From NCBI GenBank assembly GCA_964517765.1, contig CAZFEN010000027.1, forward strand, positions 1-14,808: 14,808 nucleotides of DNA. Reading direction: 5' to 3'. Below, piece by piece: positions 14,729 to 14,808 of the stretch; the stretch's first letter is position 1, and each line of letters begins with the position of its first letter. Origin of the DNA: Hydromicrobium sp964517765 (GTDB lineage Bacteria; Actinomycetota; Humimicrobiia; Humimicrobiales; Humimicrobiaceae). The notes beneath the pieces are model-generated. The model was not told the origin of the DNA. It was given only the letters and a program-made list of their open reading frames with translations, and searched no databases. The translations under genes and the position numbers were made by a program.

Positions 14729-14761
14729 TTTATATATATGAAGATTTAACTTTTATATAAA
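14729..14761 (+). repeat. AT-only inverted repeat between fusA and tuf
   Basis: TTTATATA (14729-14736) pairs with TATATAAA (14754-14761) around a 17-nt loop. Eight A-T pairs are weak. The 3' arm ends just before the tuf ribosome site (AAAGGAA at 14763-14769), so it could slightly affect tuf initiation. The 54-nt gap shows no promoter or terminator. Confidence 0.3.
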
Positions 14762-14774
14762 GAAAGGAAATATT

Positions 14775-14808
14775 ATGGCTAAAGAAAAATTTCAAAGAAC
14801 AAAGCCTC
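14775..14808 (+). CDS. tuf: elongation factor Tu, 5' end only
   Basis: Only the first 11 codons are in the window, reading MAKEKFQRTKP. This matches the conserved start of bacterial EF-Tu (MAKEKFxRTKPH), and the place after fusA is the normal one. EF-Tu delivers aminoacyl-tRNA to the ribosome as a GTPase. The ribosome site is the AAAGGAA centred near 14766. Nothing can be said about the rest of the gene. Confidence 0.93.
   Translation, partial: MAKEKFQRTKP

Noticed and set aside
14569..14760. 63-residue frame overlapping the end of fusA
   Set aside because: It lies in an alternative frame of fusA domain V; only its last ~40 bases leave the gene, and no ribosome site or motif is seen.
1..14808. 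Mobile elements, CRISPR array, toxin-antitoxin or other accessory system
   Set aside because: All long frames on the + strand are core genes with normal spacing; no transposase, spaced repeat array or foreign-looking gene is present.

Overview
This window holds the core transcription/translation gene block of a bacterial chromosome, all on the + strand: 3' end of tRNA-Trp, secE, nusG, rplK, rplA, L10 leader, rplJ, rplL, rpoB, rpoC, rpsL, rpsG, fusA and the first codons of tuf. Every gene between the two window edges is intact. I see no mobile element, CRISPR array, phage gene or accessory cassette.

The DNA is AT-rich and codons favour AGA/AGG and A-ending forms. By recall-based comparison, the protein sequences look most like Actinomycetota (Actinobacteria). 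RpoC has a long helical insertion between the N-terminal zinc finger and the conserved core, ending in a KGQK...KRLK segment. RpoB motifs near the N terminus, and the RpsL C-terminal half (RYK-(I/V)-RG...SRYGAKK), also fit. Neither the ybxB/rsmC-like gene between rplL and rpoB nor the L7Ae-like gene between rpoC and rpsL, both usual in Bacillota, is present. A low-GC, deep-branching actinobacterial lineage is my best inference; no search was possible.

Region 1 (1-2204) carries tRNA-Trp, SecE (translocase), NusG (elongation factor), L11 and L1. A good sigma70-type promoter sits between nusG and rplK, where E. coli also has one. Region 2 (2205-3514) is an L10 leader with a clear antiterminator/terminator pair, followed by rplJ and rplL. 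The L7/L12 protein is 200 aa instead of about 120-125 because of a Lys/Glu/Val-rich N-terminal extension coded by short tandem DNA repeats. Region 3 (3515-3818) is a 304-bp non-coding spacer with a 26-bp perfect palindrome, competing inverted repeats, a 12-bp motif present three times and a plausible rpoBC promoter. Region 4 (3819-11595) is rpoB and rpoC. RpoB ends in a lysine-rich tail that starts with four 15-bp tandem units. Region 5 (11596-14808) is the str operon (rpsL, rpsG, fusA, tuf) with its own candidate promoter.

Together the genes encode the catalytic core of RNA polymerase, the elongation factor coupling it to ribosomes, the ribosomal stalk (L10-L12-L11) that recruits translation GTPases, the L1 stalk, two 30S proteins and the GTPases EF-G and EF-Tu. 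No wholly new system is visible. The points most worth a second look are the extended L12 with a possible internal start, the repeat-built RpoB tail, the L10 attenuator, the structured rplL-rpoB spacer and the natural Arg88 in ribosomal protein S12.
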